Shown: in pieces, positions 26,201-36,339 of the stretch | Layout of the letters: each line of letters starts with the position of its first letter | How positions within the stretch are numbered: position 1 is the stretch's first letter | From: Melitaea cinxia | Taxonomy: Eukaryota; Arthropoda; Insecta; Lepidoptera; Nymphalidae | Reading direction: 5' to 3' | Length of the DNA stretch: 64,000 nt | Assembly: GCF_905220565.1 (NCBI RefSeq) | Contig: NC_059414.1 | Coordinates: forward strand, 2,168,001-2,232,000 | Notes under the pieces: model-generated | Told to the model about the DNA's origin: nothing | Databases searched by the model: none | Seen by the model: only the letters and a program-made list of their open reading frames with translations | Position numbers and translations under genes: made by a program

Positions 26201-29167
26201 AATGCAGCTTAAGGCCAGGCACGGACAGCAAGGATCATCACAAAACAATTGTAACACCACGGACTTGAATACTATCCTCTTAAACGCTTACAACACTCTC
26301 ATTTGTATCAAGTCGGTTAATATGATTTATCTCTTGAGTTCTTTCAACTGGATGGTATTTGAAGCTCCGCTATAGATGCTTGCGTTTAAATTAATATTTC
26401 CCGTTAAATTGTTTCGAATCTTGATAAGGTAATGCCATAACAGTATTAAATTGATATCCACATGTGAAATAAATGACAATTTACTAACTATAATAATATG
26501 TTTGTTAACAGACTATTTTTTATTTAATTTTAAATCGTAAAAGTTAACTTATTACTTGTCCTTCAAACACTTATATATTTAACTTAATAAACTGATGTTT
26601 TAAAGTGTTAAATGTTTGTTGTAACACGTTATGTAACTAGCAATATTCTCGAAGAAAAGTTCTGGCGTTATCAAATTCAAGTACCACTGTTGGTATCTAT
26701 ACATTTGTATTATCGTTTCGAAAGTTACATTTGTATAAATATTATGCCTCACGCGGCCTACCGTTTATTTAAATTAAATTAAAAGTTTTATGATCTTATA
26801 TCACTATACTATCATATCCACATTGTCGTTGTTATATCGTGTGTCGTTTATGAAATTGGATGTTACATGACAATATATAACTTTTTATCCTATTATAATA
26901 AATATATATATAAAATTACATGTATATATTAATAATGTTTTTAGTTTTCTACTATTCTATTTCCCGTGTTTAGCTTTACAGTAAATAGCTGTTTTCATGT
27001 AACTACGACGTGCTTTTATCTCGTCGTAATAATAATCTGAATTAGAACTGTCGTTTCGATTAGCGAAAGTTTATTTTTAAAAGTGACATCAAAGATTAGT
27101 GTTTAATGAGAAAAATAATTATCTTCAATGTAAACTGAATGTTATATATATGCATAAGTAATTAAGATCATATAAAATAGCATCACTGTTCTGTAGTTAC
27201 CAATTGTTATATGTGGTTTTAACATTGCTACTACGATTTTCTACCCTATGCACTTCGCTTAAGGTCTTATATCGCTTGTTATCCTTCGTCTTTACTTTGT
27301 TTCGGTTTTAAGTATTACTCAAAGTTGGTTTTCTATTTGTACGACAGCTATCATACGTTTTGTTTTGTTTTTCTTTTTTCTGTTTCGCGTAGCAATGTTG
27401 AAACTATTTACTTTACAACTGTGTTGTCAGAGATTCGTCTTCGTTGAAAAAAAGTTAAGAAACGTACTTGATATTGTTGGTGTCTTCTTTGAATTATCGT
27501 GTCTTAGTGAAAATCTTTATAAATTTTGCTGTTGGATAAATAAGGGATCTCATGAAACCGATATCTCTAAATGACATACAGATCTGTGATTAATAGAAAA
27601 CATGTATCGATGGATATGATTTAGTTGTGTAGATACATTCATGTCTTATGACGTCATAATATCAACTTTACCTTCTCATACATTAATTTGATGTCTATCT
27701 ATGTTTGGTTCGACGCTAGTAAGAATAGTTCAAATAAGACCTCAACGATGGTTAAAATATAAAGGAAGAAATATTTCAATAATCATAACCGCCACGTATC
27801 ACACACGGCGTGACAGTCAATTACTTCACTTTGCCTCAGTCGTCTCCCTCACGTCTGACAACACAATACATTTCTTTTCATAAATTATTTACAACCTAAG
27901 ACTTCATTATATGTCTAATAATAATCCAAGTGTTTATAACGTTGTGTAGATTTAGTCGGTAAAATTAAGACGGTGACGTAACGATACGGTGACAGGTGAT
28001 ATGGCAGGCCTACCCGACATCGCCGGGTTATATGTTCACATTAGCTTACAAGGTAGCAATAATCGATGGTTAAATTGTTTCCTTAAAAAAAATTCGGTGT
28101 ACTTTCCTTTTATCTTTTTAGACGATGTAAACCTAATAGCGTGATATTGTAGACACCAAATGTTTAAATGCTCAAAAATTGTAAAAGCCATATCTTGTCT
28201 ATGACATGGTCATCGAGAGGAACGACTGGTTGCTTTGTAATGTGTTGTACTTAATATATCTTCATCGATTTCTTTAAATATTGTCCCCTCAGCGGTTATA
28301 TAGATTCTTTTAGATCCCATAAAATCTTTAGCCTGCGATACTGATATGATTTAATTTCTTGAAATTATAATTATGACGTTAGCGATTCCGTTGAAAACCT
28401 CAGGATACTAGCGACGACGTAGGCGTAACACTTTCTATTGTCAATACTTAAGAAATGTTTAGTGAAATTATAACATTATAGATATTAATGGCATTTATAG
28501 TTAGTTATTATGAATTGAAATAATTATATTATTCTAAAATAATATTGGTCTTGTTATTTAATACCACAAGTGATATTTCCATAACGTAGAACCCTAAAGT
28601 CTATCGTTTATGTAGCTCTTAGCTTATGTCAACCTTGTCAGTTCAATACCAATACGATAGAGAAGCAATAAACACTTACAAGGTATTATGGAATAAGTTA
28701 GTGCTCTTCAAGAAAAATCGTTTAGAAGTGATAAGTAGTATTTGTTATTGTAGCAATGACGTCCTAGTAGATTAATATTTAAATGTACATTTATATTTGC
28801 GTTTGAACGGATTCTAAGAGAATCTTTTTACGATAGCTAAATAAATCATATAAAAATAACAAAAAAATGTTTATTGGTTCGATGAAAATTAATAGAAAAT
28901 GAAAAGTGCGATGGAAGACAAAGTAGCTCGGCCCAAGGTATACCTTATATAAAGAATATTATTAAATGATATATGAATCATAAAGTAACATAATACTGTT
29001 TGAAAATTATTAATTATAAAATATAATGTTAATGAATTACAGAGCAATGGGAGAAAGAGTTAGAGGCGGAGTTGAAGGAATACGAAGTGGTCGCTGAAAA
29101 GACTAACGATGATAAGTGGGAGAAGGAATGCGAAGACCTACTGGGGGAGGATGTGGATCTCAAATAA
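20111..29167 (+). CDS. Sap47: Sap47/SYAP1 homologue, BSD-domain protein (3' five exons)
   Basis: Synapse-associated protein of 47 kDa (SYAP1 in vertebrates) is a BSD-domain protein linked to presynaptic terminals and AKT signalling. Exons 20111-20248, 22815-22954, 23953-24065, 25408-25521 and 29043-29167 each have AG/GT borders. Their phases chain without a break (0, 2, 1, 1) into 209 codons and a TAA. Seen in order: a conserved PPWVG segment near residue 27, a BSD domain over about residues 40-115 with the family's F-W pair in ITEENFWRNYFYRV, a charged lysine/glutamate-rich segment, and the C-terminal family block WEKELEAELKEYEVV. The match to SYAP1 is from memory of the family and runs through every exon. 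The N-terminal part, which in the family precedes SILGEF, is not found in the upstream 20 kb and probably lies outside the window. Intron 1 (2.6 kb) carries a tandem duplication and a SINE; intron 4 is 3.5 kb. Confidence 0.9.
20249..22814. repeat. Sap47 intron with a 163-bp tandem duplication
   Basis: The unit at 20314-20476 is repeated at 20477-20639 with only a few differences. The unit is itself a fragment of the dispersed family that starts CAAGCGTACGGC. The rest of the intron up to 22450 is AT-rich with nothing recognisable. Confidence 0.8.
22450..22769 (-). mobile_element. tRNA-derived SINE, long family, near full length
   Basis: Read on the minus strand it has a tRNA-like head with a degenerate A box (TTGGTGCAACGGTCACAG) and a B box matching GGTTCGATCCCCGC. 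Next comes the family body with GACAAACATTTGT and CCTGATGGCGATCGTTACTC, then the tail near 22450. It lies in Sap47 intron 1. It is a SINE and not a tRNA gene: the cloverleaf is degenerate and the body is shared with many other copies in the window. Confidence 0.85.
22815..22954 (+). CDS. Sap47: Sap47 internal exon 2 (first half of BSD domain)
   Basis: The acceptor is TTTTCTAATCTCTAG and the donor GTGAGT. It encodes DRRNFVRAPPAGVEFDF followed by KMYPIAVAIM, the first helices of the BSD domain in SYAP1 proteins. The exon ends with two bases of a valine codon, completed by the next exon. A SINE on the opposite strand sits about 20 bases downstream in the following intron. Confidence 0.9.
22975..23222 (-). 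mobile_element. tRNA-derived SINE, second family
   Basis: A minus-strand copy of the family that begins GACTAGCC.GTTGGCGCAG, with a T-rich middle and a 3' half containing AACAGCC and ACGACCGTGTGTG. Both the tRNA-like head (23160-23222) and the body are present. It lies in Sap47 intron 2. Confidence 0.8.
23690..23875 (-). repeat. LINE 3'-end fragment in Sap47 intron
   Basis: The stretch with TATGTACACCATCACAAG and AGCGGTCTTATGGCTATTTC resembles the fragment at 18004-18180. Both look like the 3' end of one LINE family whose tail is TTTATTTA-rich. No reading frame remains. Confidence 0.55.
23953..24065 (+). CDS. Sap47: Sap47 internal exon 3 (second half of BSD domain)
   Basis: The exon begins one base after completing the split valine, then reads ITEENFWRNYFYRVSL, with the invariant F and W of the BSD fold. 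The donor is GTTAGA. The tail is acidic and low in complexity (ADDSQ). The acceptor (CTTGACAG) has a weak pyrimidine tract, but the phase and the family match fix the border. Confidence 0.9.
24066..29042. other. Sap47 introns 3 and 4, no repeat or gene recognised
   Basis: Apart from the coding exon at 25408-25521, this is AT-rich intronic DNA. The small frames here lack domains or splice support. Confidence 0.5.
25408..25521 (+). CDS. Sap47: Sap47 internal exon 4 (charged linker)
   Basis: The acceptor is CCCCTAAACCCTCAG and the donor GTAAGA; the exon is phase 1 at both ends. It encodes a lysine- and aspartate-rich stretch including KEKALKESIADAKKRIKSLK, likely a short coiled coil. This linker is poorly conserved in the family, so support comes from phase, codon use and position. 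Confidence 0.8.
29043..29167 (+). CDS. Sap47: Sap47 terminal exon
   Basis: The acceptor is GAATTACAG. It encodes EQWEKELEAELKEYEVVAEK, then KWEKECEDLLGED, ending LK and TAA at 29165-29167. The block WEKEL..EL.EYEVV followed by W.KE...LL matches the C terminus of SYAP1 proteins and is the most diagnostic part of this gene. Confidence 0.92.
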
Positions 29168-29515
29168 TCCAGTAGACGCAGTAGACCGGAGAAGACCGGA
29201 GAGGAACGAGTAGACCGAGGAGACCGAGATCATAAAACGTAGAGTATAGTGGAAATAGCATGTGCATATTTTTAGGTTTATTTGTGTTTATTATTTTAAA
29301 TTAGTTCGTGTTTGCAATTTTTACAAATTTTGGTGTACTGTTTGTAAAATTAGGAATAAATGTTTACGGTAAATTCTTATTCACAATTTTTTTGTACCAT
29401 ATTTTGTTAATATGTACATGTTTTCCTTTCATTATATATATGTAATTATGTCAATTACTTGTAAGTTTGTAAATATTATTTTTTATTATGTAATAAAGTG
29501 TATCCGCACTTAATA
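29168..29515 (+). other. Sap47 3' UTR with polyadenylation signal
   Basis: AT-rich untranslated DNA follows the stop codon. A canonical AATAAA lies at 29492-29497, about 325 bases after the stop, and earlier AATAAA copies occur near 29355. The exact cleavage site cannot be read from the sequence. Confidence 0.6.
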
Positions 29516-30732
29516 CATATTACAATGTAAAATCTGGTAGTAAATAAAACATGTAAAACAGACTGTAAAAACCTAAACAATTATAAAACAATAATAAACC
29601 TACCTATAAATTATTTAAAACGTATTAAATAATTTCAACTAATTAGGACAATTAAACAACTCGAGTTTTGTGTGTTTTAACATAATCGTTGGAGGTTCTT
29701 TATATTCAAAGGCAAGATGAGTCTCTCTTGTTATAAAAAGGTTTGTATTTAATATATCTACGTAACATAAGATTAATAACTAAACGTGATCGAATATTTC
29801 ATTGTTTTAAATTTTGTACAAACAATACAAGTAATTCTCAAAGTATTTCGTCACGACTGAAAGCTATTAAGCCCAAGAATAATAATAAGTATTTGCGCAC
29901 TTTGTATGTAAACTAAGCAGAAGGCTAATCTTTCATTGTCTTTATATCTCCGCTTCGAGTGCTAGTGTTACAAAGAAAAATATTTAAGATGATCTTCAGA
30001 ATGCTGTGTTATTTTATCATAACTTTTTTTGCAGTTTCAAAACCTCTTGAATATTTGTATGAGTCATAAAAATGTATGGGTAATAAAAATGTATTTGTCA
30101 TACAAATAAATATTCTTGTATGGATGTTGTCTGTTTGTCGCTTATTGTGTCAGGCCTCCAGTATCGTCTACAACTGGACAATGAAAAATTAATACTTTGG
30201 TTTACGTGTTAAACGTGATATTTACAGTAATTTTTATTATTGGTCAATTTGCGTTCTCAATATTTCGTCATTAATACTTCAAATGGTCTTAAACAAACGT
30301 AGTAAATGTCGCCTTTTACATATAAATCATAGTTAGTGAAAACATTTAACTAAGAATTTGATAATTTTTAATACGATTTCTCGCTACGTTTTTTAAAATC
30401 ATATTCTCTTTTTATTCAATCTCTCTTTTCATTTTCTCAGTAAGAGAAAAGAGAGAAAGAAAGTCATACGTTAGAATGTGTTCATTTTTTAGAGTTTGAT
30501 ATTTGTCTATAAAAGAACTTGAACTAGTCTTGAACTTTCTCTCTTTAAATATTTAATCTATGCATCGCTTGGTCTTACTGTAAAGCATTTAAATATAAAT
30601 GTAAGATTTTGTATGCATAATATAATTTTAAAATAGTGTTTATATATGACACTGATTATATACAGATTATAGATATGGATATATATAACTGGAAAAATAA
30701 TTGATAATATCAGTATTTATGTACAGAATAAA
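29516..30732. other. intergenic AT-rich DNA
   Basis: Nothing recognisable. A short AGAGAAA-rich palindrome-like stretch lies at about 30410-30465. Confidence 0.4.
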
Positions 30733-30867
30733 ATGCAAGCGAACCACAAACGCCACGTTTCCATTTTTTATTACGTGTGGAACGCCCCTTTGTCCAGGGT
30801 GCACCGCGAGGAGGTCACCGACAAGCACCCCAAACGCCACGTATCCTTCCTCAGCAATAGTCAATGA
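30733..30867 (+). CDS. small exon-like ORF, product unknown
   Basis: 44 codons from ATG to TGA, not recognised. What sets it apart is composition: third codon positions are mostly C or G (CAC, CGC, GTG, AAC, GCC, GAG, GTC, ACC, GAC, AAG, CAC, CCC), while the DNA on both sides is strongly AT-rich. The protein holds two similar units, KRHVSIF and KRHVSFL, from a 13-base DNA repeat. A possible acceptor (TATTTATGTACAG) precedes it by six bases, so it could be the last exon of a plus-strand gene. It does not fit the Sap47 phases with a good splice site. It could equally be a processed-gene fragment or a transposon piece. Confidence 0.3.
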   Translation: MQANHKRHVSIFYYVWNAPLSRVHREEVTDKHPKRHVSFLSNSQ

Positions 30868-30972
30868 TTCAAGCCAATTGTGAAGCTATCTTATAACTCC
30901 TGCTTGTATCAGTTCTGTATATATTTGTTTGCAATTATACTCAACATTATTTTATTTAATAAATTCTTAATA

Positions 30973-31141
30973 TATATGAATATATCTCTATTTGAGAGTA
31001 ATATAATATTTGTTAGATGCTGTTGTCTATAAACATTCCTTAACTATTTGTGAAAGTGAAATATAATGTTTACCAAGTTTATTGTTTTTTTTTTTTTAAA
31101 TCAAACCTTTATTTATTAAGGCTAAATATAATGTTATCTAT
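30973..31141. repeat. dispersed repeat, pair with 55429-55596
   Basis: About 170 bases starting TATATGAATATATCTC and ending AATGTTATCTATAC, near identical to 55429-55596 in the same orientation. No terminal inverted repeats or coding part are seen, so the class is unknown. Confidence 0.75.
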
Positions 31142-32737
31142 ACGATAAAAATGTAACACACTCACACGTTTACCTCACTCGTATATCTTAACTTTTTTTT
31201 TTTTCGAATTGTTGAGTACTGTTGGCCCTAGCGGCCTTTACTGCGTCACTGGTGAGAGGGGCCGGGCACTTGGCAAACCGGCCGCGAAAGTATATCTTAA
31301 CTCGTATAATTAAGTATGGAATAATCTTGATAGCGCGATTTAACACACGGTACAACGCCATCTATTAGTAAATGAAAGAACTAAATATGTAACTACATCT
31401 CCTACGTCAAGTTCAGGCTTTTTACTACACTACTTATTTCGTTGATTAAAATTAAATAAAAATTCTTTTTGAAAACAAATTTACCATTTTTTGAATCTGA
31501 CTACAATGGCTAAAATCGATTATGTTGATTTATCTAAATATTTTTTTTGAACTAAGACAAGTATGTTTTAATTTAGAATTTTATTTTAGAATGAATTGCA
31601 AAAAAAGTATAATGTTGGCAAAACATCGTAAAAATTAAATTCCAATTTTCTCGAATTAGATCAAATATATTTCTTATGTATTTCGATGAGCTGAGTCTGA
31701 ATGTCAAGTTGATTTTGCCCGAACTCTCCTTCGAACTTGGAGTGAATTCCAAAAAAAACGCATTAAACGCATTAATCGGTAAAAAAAGTGAAATATCGCA
31801 ATTATGCTAACGAAAAAAAAAAACTTAAACCACGCCATATTGGGATTCAGCGTATCGAAATACATAACCATAGACGGGTCTGGTCAAAGATACAGAACAC
31901 TTTTTGTTGTGCTCCAGTGTAATTATTTAGTGTATTCATTCAATTCAAAGCTTCAAATACTGCTAAAACAGCACGGATGATTTCGATTACAACCGCAAGT
32001 GAATTAAAAAGGTATTGTGCCTTGGATGCGAGTTAAGCTCGCTACGTCATGTTAGGGTAAGGTTTAGATTTTGAAGGTGGCGTAAGGGTTGCGTAAATCA
32101 GCGCTTTTTTTGTTTCGAGCATTTTTGGCTTTACACCCTAGACCCATTTTATAATGTTCGTGTAATTCAATATGTGTTTAGAAAATAAGAATTGTACGAT
32201 AACTAGTCCGTATTTAAAAACGGAATTTCTTCTTAAAGGTTGAAAGCCTCTCTTTTTCTTTTGTTCCTTTTAAATTTTAAAGAACTTGCAACATGTTTCT
32301 GAACGAATTCGTACATGGTCTTTCTATCGAAATGAATAATCATTTTTGAATCTCGAAGAGTCGGAAACTGATCCAACAAGAACGTAAAATTAATTTTTCG
32401 GTTCCGAATCTATGTTCGCTCAGGTGAGTTTATTTAAAATAATTCTTCGATTACGACTTTTATTTTTAGGCGTGAGTCCATATTTTTTAATTAAAATTTC
32501 TCTAAATAGCATCTTAATAAAAAATGGTGTCACAATAACGCATAATGCATTCATCTTATCCGGTAAGATTTATATCTAGTTTCTCGGCATATGTTCTTCT
32601 ATTGGTTAATTCCTACCTAGTATTGATTATTTTTCATTCCTCAGCTATTCTTATATAGTAAGACATGTTCCATCCCGCTAACAAGGAATAATTAATCTCA
32701 TGAACCCATATATTTTGTAACTTTAAAAATAAAAATT
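31142..32737. other. intergenic DNA, mostly unassigned
   Basis: A GC-rich patch at about 31205-31288 behind a poly-T run (GTTGGCCCTAGCGGCC, GAGGGGCCGGGCACTTGG) looks like a LINE 3' end on the minus strand, not classified. The rest is AT-rich without features. Confidence 0.4.
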
Positions 32738-33152
32738 ACACTTCAGCCTATCGCAGTCCACTGCTGGACATAGGCCTCCCCAAGTTCGCGCCACACATCC
32801 CGGTCTTCCGCAATCCCCATCCAGCCTACACCGGCAATCTTACGTAGATCGTCGGTCCAACGGGCCGGAGGACGTCCCGCACTGTGTTTGCCAAGACGCG
32901 GTCTCCACTCTAGGACCCGTCTACTCCAACGGCCATCGGTCCTGCGACACAGATGACCAGCCCACTGCCACTTCAACTTGCTAATTCTGTGGGCTATGTT
33001 GGTTACTTTCGTTCTCTCGCGGATAGTCTCATTTCTAATCCTGTCTTTGAGAGAGACCCCAAGCATAGCCCGTTCCATTGCACGTTGAGCGACTTTAAAC
33101 TTGTGGACCAGTCCCTTCGTCAGTGTCCACGTCTCGGCTCCGTATGTTAACA
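32738..33152 (-). pseudogene. RTE-type LINE, C-terminal end of reverse transcriptase ORF
   Basis: A 136-codon open frame encodes the C-terminal tail of the endonuclease-reverse transcriptase polyprotein common in Lepidoptera. Visible motifs are YGAETWTLTKG, WAGHLCRRTDGRW and GRPPARWTDDLRK, ending in AYVQQWTAIG and a stop near 32743. The catalytic RT and endonuclease domains are absent, so this is a 5'-truncated LINE insertion. A short relative lies at 43288-43432. Confidence 0.85.
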
Positions 33153-34479
33153 AAAATTAATAAAACTTAAATTCCAATATCACTAATACTGTGAAATCCT
33201 TTCACAGGGTTTTTTTTTCAATTAGGCTATCGTATATATTTGCGTATATATTTTTATCTGACTTATCTATTGAGTCTATTATACTATATCATATTGTAAT
33301 ACTGCATAAGAAGGAATATGTCAGTGGAGTATATTGTTATTATCGTGATGATTGCTATCATCGTGACTGTAGTAAATAGCCAATCTCTCCTCGACTATCA
33401 CCGTTCACTGCAGGTAATATCCAGATCATATACGGTAGGTATAGTAAGATTTTCATTCTAAACTATATTGATTTTAAGGACTTTACAATCTCATAGTGAA
33501 TTTGACTGTACTGAGCAAATTATCACCGTGAACTTGTTGTGAATTATACAGATTATAATGCTAATTTTTGATTATGTTTCGCTTCAGCCTGTAATATCCC
33601 ACTACTGGACATGGGCCTCTTTCCCCATGTAGGAGAAGGATCAAAGCTCAGTCCACTACACTGCTCTAATGCGGGTTGGCGGAATGTTTGATATTGTGTA
33701 ATTGCTGTTCTAAACTACATCAATTTAAGACTACCTCCTTATAGTGAATTAGTTGTTTATCATCAATCAGAGTGAATTACTGGTGTAGAGTTTTTGCTGT
33801 AACTAATGGCTTCTGCTGTAATAATAAATAATTAGTAAAACTATTTCTTGTGTTTTATTCTAAATACATCATTCGCTTATCGGAGTAATGTTTTGGCGCC
33901 CCTATTAAAAAAATTTTTAGATATTCATTCCGCTCCAGGGTAACAAGATCTCACGTCCCTGTAATATTAAATTTAGTCTCATAGCTAGCTCGGTTAAATT
34001 TTAGTAAACCAACCTGGTATTGCTACAGAATCATCAAAATCGGTACACCCAGTGAAAATTTATGACAAATTAATACTAAAAAGAGGTAATGATAAAATAA
34101 TGTACACAATATTTTATTTAACAAACACATATATTATATAACGAAAAATATCTTGTCTATGAATATTGTGCCGGCTTAAACTCTTGTTACTTGGAAGGCA
34201 AAAACAAAAGAATAAACATCACTTTATAAGCAATTTCTTTAATAAATATAAATTATCACATCATAATTATATTGAAATCGTTTTAACAATGACTCACTTT
34301 GATTACCTACCTAAATTATACTTATTTAACTTTTATTATATTATACATAGCCTTGCCCTAAATATGGTTGCAAATATATTTTTTTTTCTATTGCACATAA
34401 CATTTATTACTACGAGTATTACAGTGTGTTAATTAAATACACTAATACGAGTATCAAACTATTAAAAATATATAAAGCT
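33153..34479. other. intergenic DNA with a SINE fragment
   Basis: A minus-strand tail of the long SINE lies at 33577-33688. Otherwise AT-rich, with nothing recognised. Confidence 0.5.
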
Positions 34480-35400
34480 TATTCGATTTGGTTTTCATTG
34501 GCTGCAAAACAGTCATTCAAACGTTGAGGCCAGTTATCAATAGAAACACGTACTCTTTTCACGGGAAAATTCTTCACTGCCAATCGTTCGATTGTTTTAG
34601 GGAATCCAAATTATCATGGCATTTCTAACAAGCCATAGCATTCATAAGCCATAAATGATGTGTGGCTACGGCAGTAAGAATATAGCCAGCTCCTCTCTTC
34701 CCGGGGATGTCGTAAGAGGCGACTAAGGGATAACACAGTTCTATTACCACCTTGGAACTTATAAAGCCCAACTGCTGGCTTTGAAATACACATGCCGAAG
34801 ATAGGCAACAGCGTCTTTGGTGCGACAAAGCCAGCCCTGCGGTTACCAACCCGCCTGCCCAGCGTGGTGACTATGGGTAAAACACATGAGTTCACGCCAT
34901 TCTTGGCACGAACTTGTGGAGGCCTACGTCCGGCAGTGGACCGTATCAAGCTGAAGTAATGATGATGATGATGATGATGATGATGATAATGATGATGATG
35001 ACGATACTATATAAAACTAAACATAATAATCCAGCGGATTAAGATCGGGACTAGACGACGGTTAGTCTTCCGCTCTGATGAAGTCAGGAACGTTGGTTTA
35101 TAACCAAGATTGGGTGTATTGAGCTTTATGACCCAGCGCCGAGTCTTGCTGAAAGGACCATTCTTGATTACTGAATACGGTGTTGTTATGGGGCTTTACT
35201 AGAATGGTATCTTGATACACTTGTGCCAATGTTTTGAACCTTTTTCACAAAAATTTTGCTCAATCACTCCTTTATAGCTCACACCCCACAAAACCATCAC
35301 TCAAGTGGGAAGTTACCTACTTTGTGTAATGCAGTCACAGCGATTCGGATCTTTATCACCCATTTCATATCACAAAATGTTTTACAATGTATTGGCACGA
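34480..35400 (-). pseudogene. mariner-like (IS630-Tc1) transposase relic, split
   Basis: On the minus strand, fragments in several frames carry WGVSYKGVIEQNFCEKG, EWSFQQDSALGHKAQ, NVPDFIRAED and SSSPDLNPLDYY. Beyond an inserted LINE tail (34620-34995) come KTIERLAVKNFPVKR and DNWPQRLNDCFAANE. These match the catalytic and C-terminal parts of a mariner-like transposase in the right order. Stop codons (for example after the QSWL segment) and frameshifts break it. Confidence 0.7.
34655..34995 (+). mobile_element. LINE 3' end with ATG-rich microsatellite tail
   Basis: Blocks TGTGTGGCTACGGCAGTAAG, GCCGAAGATAGGCAACAGCG and CTTGTGGAGGCCTACGTCC are followed by a (GATGAT)n tail. Copies at 46782, 58611 and 59568 share them. 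Similar tails occur in RTE-type LINEs. It lies inside the mariner relic. Confidence 0.75.
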
Positions 35401-35554
35401 AAATAAGAAAACACAATGAACAATCATATAAAAATGACGCATTCCAAATTCAATTGTAATATTTTGTTTATTTATAATTGTAACAGTATTTATGGCCAGA
35501 CTATGTATATTTGCAAGTTATACTTACTTTAGGCCTAATGTGCAGAAATAAATA

Positions 35555-35745
35555 AATCAACGCGTCACACTCAACAGCCTCCAGTAGAATTTTCTCCTGT
35601 GTCGGGTGTCCGGAAACACACACAATACACAAGCACAAACGCCCAGACCATAACAATGTTGTCATGTTTGTCACGTACGGGGATCGAACACGCGACTTCT
35701 AGTGCAATAGTCAGTGCTGTGACCGCTTCGCCAACGTGTCGTCAA
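35555..35745 (-). mobile_element. SINE, long-family head with a different body
   Basis: The minus-strand tRNA-like head (ACGGGGATCGAACACGCGAC) resembles the long family, but the body carries GTGTCGGGTGTCCGGAAAC. The SINE at 50700-51092 shares this body in part, suggesting a subfamily. Confidence 0.7.
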
Positions 35746-35897
35746 AAGTTTTACTTTAGTCGTGTTGTAAAAAGCACACTCGTTTTTTTTTTTTGTACGA
35801 ATAACCTTATTTAAAAAAGGGCTAATACGATGTGCATCATAATTTTAGATAAACGTCACTACAGGTTGGCCTGCGATTCATGTAATAAAGCCGTACC

Positions 35898-36197
35898 CAG
35901 TACCGTCTTCTCCATAAGGGCACACAGGGCCCGTGCCCAGGGCCCCCAATCTTCAAGGGGCCCCGAAGGACTGACAATTTCTCTTACACATTTATTATCA
36001 AAACATTTTGGTCGGGCACATTACACTTTTTTCACAGACTAGTAATCTTATCAGAAGATATTTACAAGGCATATATACTACGCTATTACATCAATGGTCA
36101 ATAAAAACAATGTTATTATAATTCGCTTTTTTACTCTCCAAAAGGGCCCCAAATTCTTGTGTGCCCAAGGGCCCCAGCCTAGTTTGAGACGGCCCTG
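35898..36197. mobile_element. hAT-type MITE with perfect 8-bp target duplication
   Basis: A 300-bp element with imperfect inverted ends, CAGTACCGTCT on the left against CAGGGCCGTCT (reverse complement of the right end). It is flanked on both sides by GCCGTACC (35890-35897 and 36198-36205). The 8-bp duplication and CAGGG start fit the hAT superfamily. The interior has GGGGCCCC blocks near both ends and no transposase. It ends 86 bases from the receptor gene's stop codon. Confidence 0.85.
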
Positions 36198-36282
36198 GCC
36201 GTACCCAATATTTTTGTTAAAAATATAATAATAAATAATAATTGAAAGTGTTCCAGATATACGATAATCATTTAGTTCACGT

Positions 36283-36339
36283 CTAGTTCTTCGCATTTTG
36301 TAAAATTATTACTACGTAGGTTGTTATAAATGTAATTGC
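36283..36339 (-). CDS. gustatory receptor exon 8 (C-terminal signature)
   Basis: The acceptor TTTAATTTTTCAG is followed by 18 codons in phase 0 and TAG at 36283-36285. The peptide AITFITTYVVIILQNAKN contains the TY-x5-Q motif that defines the receptor C terminus. The intron position and phase agree with the family. No clear AATAAA precedes the hAT MITE 86 bases downstream. Confidence 0.82.
   Translation of the reverse strand, partial: AITFITTYVVIILQNAKN

Noticed and set aside
34960..34999. GATGAT and similar short tandem runs as CRISPR-like repeats
   Set aside because: They are simple-sequence LINE tails without spacers, and the genome is eukaryotic.
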